A stretch of 64,000 bases of DNA from Sinorhizobium fredii. Its GTDB lineage: Bacteria; Pseudomonadota; Alphaproteobacteria; Rhizobiales; Rhizobiaceae. This document shows, in pieces, positions 17,308 to 26,662 of the stretch. The stretch is taken from positions 3,120,501 to 3,184,500 of the forward strand of contig NZ_CP024307.1 in NCBI RefSeq assembly GCF_002944405.1, given 5' to 3'. How positions within the stretch are numbered: the first letter of the stretch is position 1; every line of letters begins with the position of its first letter. The notes beneath the pieces were generated by a model. It was not told the origin of the DNA, made no database searches, and worked only from the letters and a program-made list of their open reading frames with translations. The translations under genes were made by a program, and so were the position numbers.

Positions 17308-18283
17308 GTTCGGATCCTCTTTCTGGCCGAACGTAGAACTGGGAGGAATGTCTCTCGTCCGGCGGGTTGCAGAAGCGATATGTTCGCAGGCGCGAAAAAG
17401 AACAGCAAAAAGGGTGCAGCGCAACCAGCCGCTGCCAAATCACAACCAACAATGCGTAGGGCGTTCATGCGCCCCCCCGACTGGGGGCGTTCCGGACGAC
17501 ACATTATGCGATCTTCTTGGCCCAGAACGCGAACAACCCGTGCACCGGGCTCGTGAAGAGCGGCTCCACTCGACCCACCTGTGCCGCTGACGGCGACACC
17601 TGGAAGGACCGGATTGGCGTCCGAGCCGACCTTCGCCGCAGGTAACCTGCGTGACTGTCTTGCGCCTTCAAGTCGGCCGTAGAACCGGCAGCAGGCCAAT
17701 GCCTACGAGCTTGCGACGCCCGAGGCCGCACACTCGACGAGACATGCGACCTCGGTTCCCCACCTACCTAGCGCCGGTTCGTGAGGATCACCGCACGTCA
17801 AACGGTGCCGCGGACCTATTCAACGAGAAAAGCCGCAATCCAGCGCAAGCGCATCCCCGTGACCTATAGCGGCTGCAACCGATTTCAGACGACCTCCACG
17901 AAGGCGATCGCTTAGCCGGTTATTCGATTCCTCTGCAAACGGCATTAACGCAGAGTAATGGGGGAAAGACGCATGAATAGGATCGAACCTCGTATGCGAG
18001 ATGGCACTGCTGAACTTCAGGCAAAGAGGAGGCGGACATACTCAACATTCTGAGGCAATAGACCAAGTTTGAGATGGCGTTTGGGGCGGCTTCATTGGAA
18101 CCGGCAGGCTGTCGCCGGCTAAAACTTTCTCGCCCCATCAACTGGTTCGCGCTCAGGCACTTCCTGTGCTGCTGCAGGGCCGAGGGAATTCGCCGCTTTT
18201 AAGTCCGCCTGTTGTTCACGATCGACTGATAAGACGCGCAGCGCTGTAGTCGCGGAGCCACGACATTCAAGCCGACACTTGGG
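17308..18283. other. Long non-coding stretch, no gene seen
   Basis: Nearly 1 kb between the carbonic anhydrase relic and the LuxR-type gene. Frames open in this stretch have no recognisable family, no good ribosome sites and mutually overlapping reading. Minor structures are a seven-pair stem CGCCCCC/GGGGGCG (17470-17489) and a GCCGGC stem near 18101-18118. It may be decayed sequence continuous with the truncated carbonic anhydrase. Confidence 0.5.
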
Positions 18284-19063
18284 TCAGGGCGTCCGCGCGA
18301 CTGGTGCGGAGCGAGGCGAAACCAGCGTCGCTTCCAAGTAGCGCGACGCCGCCTCCGTCCGATTGCGCACTTTCATCTTCTGGTAGATGTTGCGGACATG
18401 CACCTTGACGGTGTTTTCGGCAAGCCCGAGACGATCTGCGATGATCTTGTTCCGTGTGCCCTTGCATACGAGATCGAGAACCTGGATCTCTCGCGCGCTC
18501 AGGAGGCTTGGGGCAATGTCGGCCTCGCGTTCCATATTGATATTTTCCGAAATCGCCTGTTTTTGCGCGACAACGCCGCCCCCTGCGAGCGCTCTCGGCA
18601 CCAGACACCGAAGCAATGCAGCGGGAAAATGCTCGCCGCCCTTCATCAAGAGATCGATGGCGCTGAGGCATACGTCGAGATTGAGATTCAGGGGCAGGAC
18701 GCCTTGAAGCAACCCTTCGTCGACAAGTTCCGCAATCGACGAGTCGAGTTCGTCCGCATTCTGCACCATCAGGCCGATCGCAGCATTTGGATGGAGCTCG
18801 TGAATCGTCCTCATGATTGATGGAAATACTGCCGCCGGCAGACGATAGAGCATGATCAGGCTTACGCCGATAAGATTGCTGGTCAAAAGACCCTCGGTAT
18901 CGGGAAGGCTTACGACGTCTTGACCTTGAAAACGCATGCTGATCGCCTGCGTCAGACACTCGGACAACAGATCGGCCTTGGCGAGAATGACGACCTTGTT
19001 TTTCTTCGGCAACGCCTTATTGCGCTCTTCAGCATTGCTCAGGGTCGAGCTCTTGCGTTCCAT
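18284..19063 (-). CDS. LuxR/NarL-type regulator with degenerate receiver domain
   Basis: The 259-residue protein has a C-terminal GerE/LuxR helix-turn-helix (about residues 190-245; LLSAREIQVLDLVCKG, then ENTVKVHVRNIYQKMKVRNR). The N-terminal half (about 22-150) folds like a receiver by its alternating hydrophobic pattern, but lacks the acidic pocket and the phosphorylatable Asp (VSLIMLYRLP replaces it). It is therefore probably a non-phosphorylated or ligand-sensing regulator. It is the nearest regulator gene to the first Tad pilus locus, beyond the TadD-like gene. A 12-base repeat TCGATACTATTA occurs twice upstream of its start. Its target genes are unknown. Confidence 0.8.
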   Translation of the reverse strand: MERKSSTLSNAEERNKALPKKNKVVILAKADLLSECLTQAISMRFQGQDVVSLPDTEGLLTSNLIGVSLIMLYRLPAAVFPSIMRTIHELHPNAAIGLMVQNADELDSSIAELVDEGLLQGVLPLNLNLDVCLSAIDLLMKGGEHFPAALLRCLVPRALAGGGVVAQKQAISENINMEREADIAPSLLSAREIQVLDLVCKGTRNKIIADRLGLAENTVKVHVRNIYQKMKVRNRTEAASRYLEATLVSPRSAPVARTP

Positions 19064-19957
19064 TTTGCCCTCCTTAGCACTCTCAAGATCTTGCTGATTA
19101 CGTGTCGATACTATTAGACTTCATGAAAAAGAAATTTAATTATTGAACTGGCACGCTCTTTAACAATCAATACTTGGTCTAATGTGTTTTATCGATACTA
19201 TTAACGAGCGCCATTGTCATTATCGCTAAGTTCCGATAGTTATCGCACCGTTCATTTCTACTCACGATGGACTAGCTCAGATCGCCGTCAACCAGAGTAT
19301 GGTGCCTAATGAGCGCGCTCATTCGGTCAGAATGCTGCGTCAACGCTCGCCTCACGGTAATTGCGGTTCAGAAATCCCCGAAGGTTCAATCGGGCAGCCG
19401 CGCGCCGCGTCTGCCGTCGCACCCGAGAAGAGTGGCCGGATGCGCGGGAATTCCCGGGCTGCGGAACGATTGCCTTTTGCCGCCTGTTGTGACGCGCCCG
19501 GAGCAAAGCAGTTTTTTCACAAGGAGAGACGTCGCGCCCCAAAATACCCTTCGATCCTGCCGGGATTGCCGCGCAGGATGAGGGTATTCAAACTTTGCGA
19601 CTACAGTTGTTGCTGTAGGCGGAATGCAGTTGTGAAGCTTCCTTCATGCCGGGAATGCGGAGCTCGCGCGCTTACGATTGCTGGCACCACCAACGTCGCA
19701 AGCAGACGAGCGAGAGCAAAGCACGACCGGCATCTTCAACTCGCTCCCTCTCCGGGGTTCCCGCTCGGCTTGGCCGGCGGCAAGCAACTGGCTGGACGCA
19801 AGCTTCCCTCAGGCAGCGCCATCGCGGCCGGAGGCATGTGTCTCTTTATGGCGACTCATGGCGCGAATTCTTTATTTGTTAGCTTCTATCGCATAAGATT
19901 TTACGTGAGCGCGAGCGAGCGTGAGTCTAGGTTGGCCCAGTGTTTAGGGGATGAATA
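19064..19957. other. AT-rich regulatory and non-coding stretch
   Basis: About 890 bases between the divergent LuxR-type gene and the TadD-like gene. The first 200 bases are markedly AT-rich compared with the surroundings and hold the TCGATACTATTA repeats. From 19299 a plus-strand frame of 220 codons is open, but it is rich in Arg, Cys and Ser, lacks family features and has no ribosome site, so I do not call it a gene. No RNA gene was recognised. Confidence 0.5.
19105..19203. promoter_or_regulatory. Paired TCGATACTATTA direct repeats upstream of LuxR-type gene
   Basis: TCGATACTATTA occurs at 19105-19116 and again at 19192-19203, 87 bases apart, in an AT-rich region about 40 and 130 bases upstream of the LuxR-type start. 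Exact 12-mers this close are unlikely by chance in high-GC DNA. They may be operator sites for the LuxR-type protein itself or for another regulator acting on the divergent pair. Confidence 0.4.
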
Positions 19958-20482
19958 TTGACCTATCAAACTCAGTCACGACTTGGTCGTCTTTCGCCAT
20001 TGCTGTTGGTCGCGCTCTTCGTTTGCGGATGCCAATCGGCTGCTTTCGACGACGTTGCGGCATTTGGCGATAGTGCCAAAACCCTTGAGGACGACTCGGC
20101 CGTCGCCTTCTACAAGAACGACGAACTGATCCCGACCGGCAAGTTGCAGTTCAAGGAAAAGAACTACGGCAAATCCTACGCCATCTATAAACGTGCGGTT
20201 GCCGTTTTTCCGCAGGACCCCGCTGCTTGGCTCGGCTTCGCTGCCTCTGCTGACATGATCGGACGGTTCGACACATCGGATCGGGCCTATCAGCAACTCT
20301 CCAAGATGATCGGCAAGAGTCCGGTTTATTACAACAATGTCGGCTATTCCCATCTTCTGCGCGGCGACTTGCCGCGCGCACGCCAGTACTTTCTCAAGGC
20401 GTATGAGCTCGACCCTGCGAATGAGACGACGGCGCGCAATCTCGAGCTGATGAAGAACAGCGTCAAATACGCGCAGCGGTAA
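19958..20482 (+). CDS. TadD-like TPR lipoprotein
   Basis: The 174-residue protein starts at TTG with GGGG about eight bases upstream. It has a signal peptide ending in a lipobox-like FVCGC (Cys 26), then tetratricopeptide repeats: YGKSYAIYKRAVAVFPQDP, SDRAYQQLSKMIGKSP and ARQYFLKAYELDPANET. TadD proteins are outer-membrane TPR lipoproteins that help the Tad secretin assemble. It lies at the edge of the first Tad locus, convergent with the main operon, and is closed by a strong terminator. The assignment follows from domain type plus neighbourhood. Confidence 0.75.
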   Translation: MTYQTQSRLGRLSPLLLVALFVCGCQSAAFDDVAAFGDSAKTLEDDSAVAFYKNDELIPTGKLQFKEKNYGKSYAIYKRAVAVFPQDPAAWLGFAASADMIGRFDTSDRAYQQLSKMIGKSPVYYNNVGYSHLLRGDLPRARQYFLKAYELDPANETTARNLELMKNSVKYAQR

Positions 20483-20520
20483 TAGCCGGCGGACTGCCGA
20501 CCGCATGTTTCGTAAAAACC

Positions 20521-20567
20521 CTACAGCGCCGCGCGTCTTATCAGACGCGCGGCGCTGTAGTTTTTTT
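20521..20567 (+). terminator. Strong intrinsic terminator after the TadD-like gene
   Basis: CTACAGCGCCGCGCGTCT (20521-20538) pairs without mismatch with its complement at 20543-20560 around a TATC loop, followed by seven T residues. This is an 18-base perfect stem and an excellent plus-strand terminator. Its core resembles a palindromic element recurrent in Sinorhizobium intergenic DNA. Confidence 0.93.
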
Positions 20568-20705
20568 AATTGCCGCATGTCTGTCGATCAATTCTTGGAC
20601 CGGCTACAAGTTAAGAACTGCTTCAGTTCTATCGCATGTTTTCCGGTCACACGCCGCCGCTGTAGCCTGCGCGTTCTCGCCGCTTTGATTGCCACATTGC
20701 TTCGG

Positions 20706-21263
20706 CTATCGCACCTTCCGCAGGATCAACTTGCCTTCCGGCGAAATCGATCTTTCGTAACGCGGCAAGTTGGATGGGGCGCCCTCGCTCCCGATAGCGG
20801 GCAGGCTGCCGTCCTGGGGCTGCAACTCCGTGGCAGCCGTAGTCAGCGAGGGCTCGAGGCGCTGCGTCGCCCCCTTGCCCGGGGCGCTCAGGATAACCGA
20901 GCCGCCGGAACTCGGAAGGCCCGAGCGCATTCCGTCGTCCAGCTCCGAGACCGCCTTCTGCAGGTTCTCAACCCGCTGGCGAACGATCGCCAGTTCATCG
21001 GCTCCTGCGACCCTGGCGATGTTGCGGCTCTGTTTTTCGAGTTGAAGCTTCAGTCCGTCAATGGAGCGCTTCACGCCTGCGAGTGTTTCGCGGCTTTCTC
21101 GGACGTCTGCTGCGTTCTTGGCCGTGTAGAGCAGTATACCGGCGTTCAGCGGCAGAAACACCAGTGCCAGAGCAATGAATGGCGCAGCCCGTTTTCGTAC
21201 AGGCTCATCCGCTTTTTCGCGTCGCGCGTCGGGTTCGACCTCGATATTCGCCATGCCAACCAT
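20706..21263 (-). CDS. Coiled-coil membrane protein at the end of the first Tad operon
   Basis: A 185-residue protein I cannot assign to a named family. A short charged N-terminus precedes one transmembrane helix (AAPFIALALVFLPLNAGILL, about residues 28-47). A predicted coiled coil follows (about 55-115, heptad-like ETLAGVKRSIDGLKLQLEKQ and IVRQRVENLQKAVSEL), then a Gly/Pro/Ser-rich tail. It is probably bitopic with the coiled coil in the periplasm. The ATG at 21263 has GGAG eight bases upstream; 21254 is an alternative. It follows the AAA ATPase by 124 bases on the same strand, suggesting the two work together in pilus assembly or localisation. Confidence 0.65.
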   Translation of the reverse strand: MVGMANIEVEPDARREKADEPVRKRAAPFIALALVFLPLNAGILLYTAKNAADVRESRETLAGVKRSIDGLKLQLEKQSRNIARVAGADELAIVRQRVENLQKAVSELDDGMRSGLPSSGGSVILSAPGKGATQRLEPSLTTAATELQPQDGSLPAIGSEGAPSNLPRYERSISPEGKLILRKVR

Positions 21264-21387
21264 CACCTTACTCCGCCGCAAACCGGGCCGTGGCCCCCGA
21301 ACTACCAAATCCCCGGGACGTCGGGGCAGATGTTGCCGAGGCAAGTGCTCCGCCTCGATACCCATGAATCTTTCCGCCGCCCGACGG

Positions 21388-22680
21388 CTAGTCCGCCGTG
21401 AAGACCCCTTCCCACGCCCGTTCCAGCATCTCCAGCGATGCGACCTTTCGCAATCCGTTGAACGCGCAATAGGACCCGATAAAGTCGAGAAGATACTTCG
21501 GATGGTAGCAGGAGCCCAGTGATTCGCCACCGTATTTCCGATTGTAGAACAGCTCCAAGTCCGACACAGACATCTCTACTGCCACGCTTCGCGCATAGGC
21601 CTTGAATATTTGGATATATTCTTCTCGAGAAGGATTGTTGACGAATATCTTGTATTTCAGCCGCCGCAGCCCAGCCTCGTCGGAAAGTTCCTTCGGGGCA
21701 ATGTTGGTCGAGAAGACAACGAGCTCATCGAAAGGAACCTTGAATTTCTTGCCCGTATGCAGGGTCAGGAAGTCGTAGCCGCGCTCGAGTGGCACGATCC
21801 AGCGGTTGATGAGCGCCTGCGGCATCACCTGCTGGCGGCCGAAGTCGTCGATGATGAAGACACCGCCGGAGGCCTTGAGATGCAGCGGCGCCTCATACAC
21901 CGTCGAGCCTTCGCTGTAGGCGAGGTCGAGCAGGTCGAGCGTCAGTTCGCCGCCGGTCTTGATCACCGGACGCCGGCATTCGACCCAACGCTGATCGGCC
22001 TTCGGATAGGGCATCCCGTTCACCGGCTGGTGAACCGCTTCGTCGTAGAAGCTGATGACGTAACCGCCGACCTCGATGGCATAGGGCACCCAGATCGTCT
22101 GTCGGAACAGGCGCGAGGTGCGCTCGGCGATGCTGGTCTTGCCGTTACCGGGCGGGCCGTAAAGCAGGATGGATTGCCCCGAATTCATAGCGGGACCCAG
22201 CTTCTCGACCAGCGACGGTGACAGCACCAGCCCCTCGAGGCTGGCGAGCAGTCCTTCCTGGGTCACGCGCTCATGGTGAATGGACTGCAGGCCGAGCTGG
22301 CGGCAAAAGGCGTCGAGCGAGACCGGCGCCGGCCCCACATAGGAGGACTGGCGAATGGCTGCATGGGCATATTCCATGCCCTTGGTCGAAAGCGCGTATC
22401 GGATGTCGGACCTCACGTCCTCCCCGGCCAGACCCCTTGCCTCCATATAGGCGAGCTTCACCAATTCCTTGACCAGAAGATTGATCACCGCCTTGGGCAG
22501 TTTCATCCGTTCCGCCAGATGCGATGGCGTTACCGTGTCCTGCTCGGTCGCGCACTTTGCGGCGAGCCGCAGCAGAAAGGAGAACTCGAGCCCCGTTTCT
22601 TCCACGCTCATCGACGCCAGCGGCATACGGGCGTCAAGTTCCGGAGCGCTATCTTCATGAACCTGATTGAGCGAATGCAT
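21388..22680 (-). CDS. AAA-type ATPase with N-terminal winged helix, Tad locus
   Basis: The 430-residue protein has a winged-helix-like N-terminal part (about residues 35-105, PSHLAERMKLPKAVINLLV). The AAA core has Walker A LLYGPPGNGKTS (172-183), Walker B GGVFIIDDFGRQ and a sensor I Asn in FSTNIAPKEL. The C-terminal helical lid contains YHPKYLLDFIGSYC. It is not one of the standard Tad proteins (TadA secretion ATPases look different). It lies 17 bases downstream of tadC on the same strand, so it is part of the transcription unit. A role as a chaperone-like remodeller or regulator of the pilus machine is inferred from context only. Confidence 0.8.
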   Translation of the reverse strand: MHSLNQVHEDSAPELDARMPLASMSVEETGLEFSFLLRLAAKCATEQDTVTPSHLAERMKLPKAVINLLVKELVKLAYMEARGLAGEDVRSDIRYALSTKGMEYAHAAIRQSSYVGPAPVSLDAFCRQLGLQSIHHERVTQEGLLASLEGLVLSPSLVEKLGPAMNSGQSILLYGPPGNGKTSIAERTSRLFRQTIWVPYAIEVGGYVISFYDEAVHQPVNGMPYPKADQRWVECRRPVIKTGGELTLDLLDLAYSEGSTVYEAPLHLKASGGVFIIDDFGRQQVMPQALINRWIVPLERGYDFLTLHTGKKFKVPFDELVVFSTNIAPKELSDEAGLRRLKYKIFVNNPSREEYIQIFKAYARSVAVEMSVSDLELFYNRKYGGESLGSCYHPKYLLDFIGSYCAFNGLRKVASLEMLERAWEGVFTAD

Positions 22681-22697
22681 GGGAACCCCGCTTTTCC

Positions 22698-23639
22698 TTA
22701 ACCGCCGGGCGTCAGGCCGACGATGAGACTGATGACGCGAATGACGACCGGCACCAAAACGATGACAAGACTTACCGGAAACAGGAAGGCGCCGAGCGGC
22801 AGCAGCATCTTGATCGGCAATGCATTGGCCTTTTCCTCCGCCCGGACGACGCGCATGTCGCGCATTTCCTTGCTATAAACCCTGAGCGTCTGCGTGACGC
22901 TGGTTCCGAGTTCTTCCGACTGGCGGAAAAGCACCGCAAGTGCCCGCGCCTCGTCGATTCTGAGCCGCGCCGCGAGATTGGCAAGCGCTTCGCGCAGCCT
23001 GCGGCCGCCACGCACTTCGAGCATCATGATCGAAAGATGCAGACCGAAGTCCTTCCTCTTGCTGACGAATTCCCGCGCGACGCGATTTGCCGCGGCTTCA
23101 AGGCTCATGCCCGCATCCAGGCAGACGATCAGCATGTCCATGAAATCCGGGAAGAGACGGCGATACTCGCGCTCCTTCGCGTCACCGCGCCGATCGATGT
23201 AGATATTCACCAGAATAAAGGTCGTGCCGGCGGCGAACATGCCGACAAGCAAGGTCATCATCCGCGTCGTCTCGGGGAAGAAGCGGTTGAACGCCCAGAC
23301 CGTCATGACCATCATACCGATGCAGACGATCGCGCGGATCGCCTGGAAGGTGGTGACTGAATTGGCGCTGAAATAACCGGCGCGAATGAGCCGGTTCTGC
23401 GTGGAATTCACGTTGGTGTCGTGTCGGGTGATCTCGAAATAGCGGCGGATCAGGCGGTTCTCGGCCTCGCCGAGATCCGCCATCGCGCCATCCACGATAT
23501 CATTGCCCGTCACCCGCGATTTGGCCTCCGAAAGCCGGACACCCACCTCGCGCCGCCGGAAAACGACTTCCGAGGCGGCGGCGGAAAAGATCATGACCGA
23601 GAAGAAGACGATGAGGTATATACCGTACTCGTTCCACAT
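22698..23639 (-). CDS. tadC: Tad pilus inner-membrane platform protein TadC
   Basis: A 313-residue type II secretion F-domain protein. It has an N-terminal membrane helix (residues 5-22), two central helices (about 95-135), a cytoplasmic domain with MLIVCLDAGMSLEAAANRVA, and C-terminal helices (about 265-310). The alternation matches TadC, which with TadB forms the inner-membrane base on which the TadA ATPase acts. It starts ten bases after the tadB stop, in the order tadA-tadB-tadC usual for the family. Confidence 0.9.
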   Translation of the reverse strand: MWNEYGIYLIVFFSVMIFSAAASEVVFRRREVGVRLSEAKSRVTGNDIVDGAMADLGEAENRLIRRYFEITRHDTNVNSTQNRLIRAGYFSANSVTTFQAIRAIVCIGMMVMTVWAFNRFFPETTRMMTLLVGMFAAGTTFILVNIYIDRRGDAKEREYRRLFPDFMDMLIVCLDAGMSLEAAANRVAREFVSKRKDFGLHLSIMMLEVRGGRRLREALANLAARLRIDEARALAVLFRQSEELGTSVTQTLRVYSKEMRDMRVVRAEEKANALPIKMLLPLGAFLFPVSLVIVLVPVVIRVISLIVGLTPGG

Positions 23640-23648
23640 GGCGGCGCC

Positions 23649-24602
23649 TCAATACTCGAAGTGGACCATTTTATAGAGAATGACGTTGCCGATCGCCATT
23701 ACGACGAGCAGCCCCGAAACGATCGTGGTGCCGTAGCCGCTGTTCCAGAGTGGATCGAAATAGGTCGGCGACAGCGCCTTGATCATGCCGTAGAGCAGGA
23801 ACGGATAGATCGACATGAAGATCGCGGTGATGCGCCCCTCCGCGGAGATCGCCTTGACCTTCGCTTTCAGCATGAACCTATCGCGGAGCGTTTTCGAGAG
23901 ATTTTGCAGGATCTCGACGAGGTTGCCGCCGGTCCCAGCCTGGACGCTGAGCGATATGGCCAGGAGATTGAGGTCTTCGACGCCGACGCGGTCGTTAAGG
24001 TTCATGAGCGCGTCGTCGAGCGTGACTCCATAGGTTAGTTCGTCCGACAGAAGGCCGAATTCGGTGCCGACCGGGTCCGGCATTTCACGTGCCACGAGCG
24101 CGATCGCCGCTGGAAGCGGGTGTCCCGCCGCCAGACTCCGGTTGGCGACGTCGAGCGCCTCCGGCAGCTTTTCTGCGAATTTGTGCATGCGCCTGGCGCG
24201 CACCCGCCAGACGACAACCGCCGGCACTAGCAGGCAGATAGCAAGGAAGAGCGGTATCCGGACGAGGTTGCTTGGCAGGAGAAACTGAAGTGCCAGCCAG
24301 ATGCCCATGGCGGCGGCGGCGCCGTAGAGGGCAAATCGCTTGGCATCGAACTTGATGCCGGATTGCACATAGTACCGCCGTAGCCGGTGCAACAGGGGCT
24401 GCCACCGAGAGTCCCCGTCGACGCCGCGTGCCTTCAGCATCTCGTGGTAGGTCTCGCGATGGTCCTCGCTCCCCTCGATGAGGCTCAGGCGATGGTTAAC
24501 CGCCTTGTGGCGCTCCGAGCTTCGGAAATAGCTGCGCAGCAGCGCTTCTGCAGCGACCAGCGCGGCGACGAATACGGCGGCATAGAGGAGGATGAGGGTC
24601 AT
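23649..24602 (-). CDS. tadB: Tad pilus inner-membrane platform protein TadB
   Basis: The 317-residue product has the TadB layout: N-terminal membrane helix (residues 3-20), paired central helices (about 92-130), a cytoplasmic type II secretion F domain and C-terminal helices. The F domain includes LPEALDVANRSLAAGHPLPA and the QAGTGGNLVEILQNLSKTLR motif. It pairs with TadC as the assembly platform. Its ATG lies in a four-base overlap with the tadA stop (ATGA, 24599-24602), so translation is coupled. Confidence 0.92.
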   Translation of the reverse strand: MTLILLYAAVFVAALVAAEALLRSYFRSSERHKAVNHRLSLIEGSEDHRETYHEMLKARGVDGDSRWQPLLHRLRRYYVQSGIKFDAKRFALYGAAAAMGIWLALQFLLPSNLVRIPLFLAICLLVPAVVVWRVRARRMHKFAEKLPEALDVANRSLAAGHPLPAAIALVAREMPDPVGTEFGLLSDELTYGVTLDDALMNLNDRVGVEDLNLLAISLSVQAGTGGNLVEILQNLSKTLRDRFMLKAKVKAISAEGRITAIFMSIYPFLLYGMIKALSPTYFDPLWNSGYGTTIVSGLLVVMAIGNVILYKMVHFEY

Positions 24603-26050
24603 GGCTTGCCGGGTCCCGTGTGGAGTGGTTTACCGGGTTCGAAGATCGTCGGGGAAATGATGACTCCCACTTCGGCGAATTCCTCGATGAAACGCGGTCG
24701 TAGGCCGGTGGCGCGGAACTCACCCTGAATGCGGCCATTTTCGTCGGTGCCGGTCTTCTTGAAGCGCATGATCTCCTGCATCTGCACGACCTCGCCTTCC
24801 ATGCCGGTGATCTCGGAGACCGAAACGACCTTGCGGCTGCCGTCGCTCAGTCGCTGCACCTGGACGATAATCGTGATCGCCGAGGCGATCTGCGAGCGGA
24901 CGCTCAGCTGCGACATCGGCATGCCGGCCATGCCGACCATCTGCTCGAGGCGGCTCACCGCATCGCGCGGTGTATTGGCGTGAATGGTCGTCATCGATCC
25001 TTCGTGGCCGGTATTCATCGCCTGCAGCATGTCGAACGCCTCCTCGCCACGCACTTCGCCGACGATGATGCGGTCGGGCCGCATGCGCAGCGCGTTCTTC
25101 AGTAGTTCGCGCTGGCGGATCTCGTTGCGGCCGTCGAGGGTCGGCGGTCTGGTTTCCATGCGGCCGACATGCGGTTGCTGGAGTTGCAGTTCCGCGGCAT
25201 CCTCGATGGTGATCAGCCGTTCCTTCTCAGAAATCTGCGAGGAAAGCGCATTGAGCAGAGTGGTCTTGCCCGAGCCGGTACCGCCCGAGATGATCATCGA
25301 CACCCTGCCCTTGACCGCTGCGCTGAGCAGAATGCGCATCTGATCCGCCATGGCGCCGTATTCGACGAGGCGCTCGAGCGTCAACGGCTTGCGGGTGAAT
25401 TTGCGGATGGAAACGAGCGGCCCGTCGACGGAGATTGGCCGGATCGCGACGTTGACGCGCGAGCCGTCCTTGAGGCGGGCGTCGACCATCGGTGTCGATT
25501 CATCGACCCGTCGCCCGACGGCAGAGACGATCTTGTTGATCACCCGAAGAAGGTGATCCTCGTCCTTGAAGCGGACCGCGGTGCTCTCGAGCTGTCCGCG
25601 GCGCTCCACATAGACGCTTTTGTGGCCGTTGATCAGGATATCGGCGACGGTTTCATCGGCCAGCAGCGGTTCGATCGGCCCAAGCCCGAGCATTTCGTCA
25701 GTGATGTCGCGGACGAGGTCGTTGATTTCCTTGGCATTCAACGGTGAGTTGTTGCGACGGATGTATTCCTTGACCAGCGGCCGGATCTCGGCGGCAATCT
25801 CTTCCTCGTCGAGTGTGTCAAGGATGCCTAGATTGATCTGGTCCAAGAGGTGGCGGTGCAGGTTGACCCTCTCCGATACCATATCGAGGCCGAGCGGCCC
25901 CTGCTCTTCCGCGGTCGCTTCGGTAACCGCTTCCTTCGGCACGGCAGCGACCGCGGCTGCACCATTGGCGGCAATCTCGGCAATCTGCCTGAGCTCCGCA
26001 CTCTCCTGCGGCGGCTGCTTGTAAAAGCGTCCTATAAACCCGTTCGCCAT
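24599..26050 (-). CDS. cpaF: Tad pilus secretion ATPase TadA/CpaF
   Basis: The 483-residue hexameric traffic ATPase powers Flp pilin extrusion. An N-terminal region (about 1-180) precedes the RecA-like core with Walker [12 protein letters not shown], an Asp box ([18 protein letters not shown]), Walker B ([15 protein letters not shown]) and the His box ([16 protein letters not shown]), all intact. It is clearly distinct from the second CpaF encoded at 42203-43627, which has slightly different boxes and a different N-terminus. It is followed by tadB with an ATGA overlap and preceded by the L,D-transpeptidase gene. Confidence 0.95.
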   Translation of the reverse strand: MANGFIGRFYKQPPQESAELRQIAEIAANGAAAVAAVPKEAVTEATAEEQGPLGLDMVSERVNLHRHLLDQINLGILDTLDEEEIAAEIRPLVKEYIRRNNSPLNAKEINDLVRDITDEMLGLGPIEPLLADETVADILINGHKSVYVERRGQLESTAVRFKDEDHLLRVINKIVSAVGRRVDESTPMVDARLKDGSRVNVAIRPISVDGPLVSIRKFTRKPLTLERLVEYGAMADQMRILLSAAVKGRVSMIISGGTGSGKTTLLNALSSQISEKERLITIEDAAELQLQQPHVGRMETRPPTLDGRNEIRQRELLKNALRMRPDRIIVGEVRGEEAFDMLQAMNTGHEGSMTTIHANTPRDAVSRLEQMVGMAGMPMSQLSVRSQIASAITIIVQVQRLSDGSRKVVSVSEITGMEGEVVQMQEIMRFKKTGTDENGRIQGEFRATGLRPRFIEEFAEVGVIISPTIFEPGKPLHTGPGKP

Positions 26051-26068
26051 CAGCCCTACTCCTTACAC

Positions 26069-26662
26069 CTACTTGACGACCACCGTGGCTCCGACCTTCA
26101 CGCGCTTGTAGAGATCGATGACGTCGGCGTTGCTCATGCGGAAACAGCCGGAGGAGGCAAATTCACCGACCGTCGACTGCTCGTTCGTGCCGTGGATGCG
26201 GTAAAGCGTGTCCGCATGGCCTCGGTAGAGATAGATCCCGCGCGCGCCCATGGGGTTGAACGGCCCTGCCGGCACGAGTTCAGGAAGCCCCGGCACTCGC
26301 GCTTTCATCTCGGCGGGCGGTCGCCATTCGGGCCATTCGGCCTTTCTTCCGACTTTCACCACGCCGCTCCAACGAAAGCCGTCGCGGCCGACTCCGATCC
26401 GGTAGCGCAGAGCACGATCGCGGGAGAGAACGAGATCGAGCGTCCGCTTGTCGCTGAGAACGACAATGGTGCCTGGCGGATGGCTCTGCTCTGCGGTCAC
26501 AATGGTTGCCGTGCTCGGCCCGAGGCTTCGCGGCACCTGCTGGTTGGCCCCCGCTTCGTCGGCAAGGTCAACCAAGCCAAGGACCAGGGCTGCGCACATC
26601 ATCCAGCTCCACCATCTCCCCTGTCGCCCCGGCATCCTGTTCTCCATCACGCGCGGCTTCAT
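26069..26662 (-). CDS. L,D-transpeptidase (YkuD domain) inside the Tad operon
   Basis: This 197-residue secreted or membrane-tethered protein has a hydrophobic N-terminus (about residues 17-38) and a YkuD catalytic domain with HGTNEQSTVGEF followed by ASSGCFRM, holding the active-site His and Cys. L,D-transpeptidases form 3-3 crosslinks in peptidoglycan or attach proteins to it. Its ATG overlaps the cpaE stop by four bases and it ends 18 bases before cpaF, so it is a true operon member. That placement suggests local wall remodelling to let the pilus machine cross the peptidoglycan; this role is inference. The prolonged start at 26662 is supported by the overlap. Confidence 0.88.
   Translation of the reverse strand: MKPRVMENRMPGRQGRWWSWMMCAALVLGLVDLADEAGANQQVPRSLGPSTATIVTAEQSHPPGTIVVLSDKRTLDLVLSRDRALRYRIGVGRDGFRWSGVVKVGRKAEWPEWRPPAEMKARVPGLPELVPAGPFNPMGARGIYLYRGHADTLYRIHGTNEQSTVGEFASSGCFRMSNADVIDLYKRVKVGATVVVK

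Noticed and set aside
17470..17489. CGCCCCC/GGGGGCG stem as a terminator
   Set aside because: There is no T-run on either side and no gene end nearby; such G/C runs are expected by chance in this DNA.
19299..19961. A 220-codon frame before the TadD-like gene
   Set aside because: It lacks a ribosome site, is rich in Arg, Cys and Ser, has no family pattern, and the TadD-like gene has its own start and ribosome site at its end.
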